Assembly (NCBI GenBank): GCA_946619625.1
Contig: CAMOMF010000203.1
Location: 1-21,947 of the forward strand
DNA length: 21,947 nucleotides
Direction of reading: 5' to 3'
Origin: an uncultured Bacteroidales bacterium
GTDB taxonomy: Bacteria > Bacteroidota > Bacteroidia > Bacteroidales > Paludibacteraceae
In this document: in pieces, positions 21,421-21,947 of the stretch
How the letters are laid out: each line of letters begins with the position of its first letter
Numbering within the stretch: position 1 is the first letter of the stretch
Position numbers and translations under genes: made by a program
Notes under the pieces: generated by a model
Database searches by the model: none
The model's input: only the letters and a program-made list of their open reading frames with translations
Told to the model about the DNA's origin: nothing

Positions 21421-21947
21421 ATGACCAAGACAGAACTGTACAACGAGGGGAAGGAGGCTATCGAAGCCGGTGCCCTTTTGTTCGGAACCGAGAAGATGAG
21501 GAAAGCTTCCGAAATGGGAAGCGTCAAAGCTTCACAGTTCCTGGGATTTAACTTCTACCTGGGACGCAACGGGCTTCCCCGAGACTATGGAATCGCCGCG
21601 CATTACCTGGAGGTCTTCGTCTCTCAAGCCAGTCCCAACAACCCTGACTACGCCGAGGCACATTTTTTCCTCGGCTGCATCTATGCCTTCAAAGAGGCGG
21701 GGATCAAAGACACGAAAAAAGCCCTGCACCATTTCCAGATAAGCGCCGAACACGGTAACCCCCTTGCCGAGTATTACCATAACCAAATTACAGAGAAGAA
21801 GAGTGACCGCCATCTCAAGTGGATAGTAATGCCGATAGTCCTCGGTGGTATTGGCGTAATCTCATGGCTTTTAGAGGGGTACGACACGCTGGCGCCCATA
21901 CTGTCCACAGCCTTTTGCGTCGCAGTTATCCTCTTGTATATTGCTTA
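21421..21947 (+). CDS. Sel1-repeat membrane protein, cut by the window edge (paralogue D)
   Basis: The open frame from the ATG at 21421 runs past the window end (175 complete codons, no stop). The Sel1-like part (about 4-122) aligns by eye with the same region of the three PEGA/Sel1 paralogues: K-A-S-E-M-G-S-V-K-A-S-Q-F-L-G-F here, against M-A-S-K-E-G-L-A-E-A-S-K-F-L-A-F there. The NG turn and the HYLEVFVSQA/DYFLAFLKQA helix follow in both. The PEGA-like and charged-helix parts are absent. Two hydrophobic segments follow (about 134-149 and 156-175), recalling the membrane part of paralogue A. Codon use is G/C-rich like the gene before it. The C-terminus and stop lie outside the window. Confidence 0.75.
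   Translation, partial: MTKTELYNEGKEAIEAGALLFGTEKMRKASEMGSVKASQFLGFNFYLGRNGLPRDYGIAAHYLEVFVSQASPNNPDYAEAHFFLGCIYAFKEAGIKDTKKALHHFQISAEHGNPLAEYYHNQITEKKSDRHLKWIVMPIVLGGIGVISWLLEGYDTLAPILSTAFCVAVILLYIA

Overview
The window looks like a Bacteroidales (Bacteroidota) chromosome. Five upstream regions carry the Bacteroidetes-type promoter: TTTG, exactly 20 bp, then TAnnTTTG. Strong Shine-Dalgarno sequences are absent, and the housekeeping proteins read as typical Bacteroidales versions. No tRNA, rRNA, CRISPR array, transposase or integrase is visible.

Left part (about 1-8115), a housekeeping region: phosphoglucomutase/phosphomannomutase (+), a MATE/DinF-type exporter (-), an HD-domain dGTPase (-), RmlD/RfbD dTDP-4-dehydrorhamnose reductase (+), and a dacB-birA pair (-; PBP4-type carboxypeptidase and a biotin-protein ligase without a DNA-binding domain). 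Three copies of a GC-rich palindromic repeat lie here: two between the dGTPase and MATE genes and one read in frame inside birA. The dGTPase and rfbD genes are driven by interleaved divergent promoters. A 4 x 11 bp tandem repeat follows rfbD.

Middle (8116-8774): a 659-bp gene-free stretch. It has the dacB promoter, a hairpin-rich block with an 8-bp periodic repeat, one strong promoter for the downstream genes, and a leader of roughly 200 nt with several potential hairpins.

Right part (8775-21947), all on the plus strand and more A/T-rich up to about 21050: an accessory operon that I cannot match to a named system. It begins with a 1234-residue soluble FtsK/SpoIIIE (EssC/EccC-like) ATPase. 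I read this as four tandem RecA-like folds, of which only the third keeps Walker motifs. Three tightly packed small helical proteins follow: a 92-aa WXG100-like protein, a 157-aa helical protein, and a 161-aa protein that repeats the same W-[QR]-D-K-x-A-x-x-[FY] turn ahead of a beta-rich tail. Next are three tandem paralogues with a PEGA-like N-terminal domain, a charged helix and Sel1 repeats; the first also has about four membrane segments. A possible PD-(D/E)XK-fold protein, a two-TM pore-loop channel-like protein with a non-canonical filter, a small LRR_5 protein, a 111-aa unknown, and a fourth Sel1/membrane gene cut by the window edge complete the region.

The pairing of an FtsK-type multi-ATPase with WXG100-like proteins is the core of type VII secretion in monoderm bacteria. 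Here it occurs in a diderm, without a transmembrane ATPase anchor or recognisable T7SS membrane partners, and linked instead to Sel1 and channel-like proteins. My inference is an uncharacterised T7SS-derived assembly, possibly for transport, signalling or conflict. The sequence does not show which.
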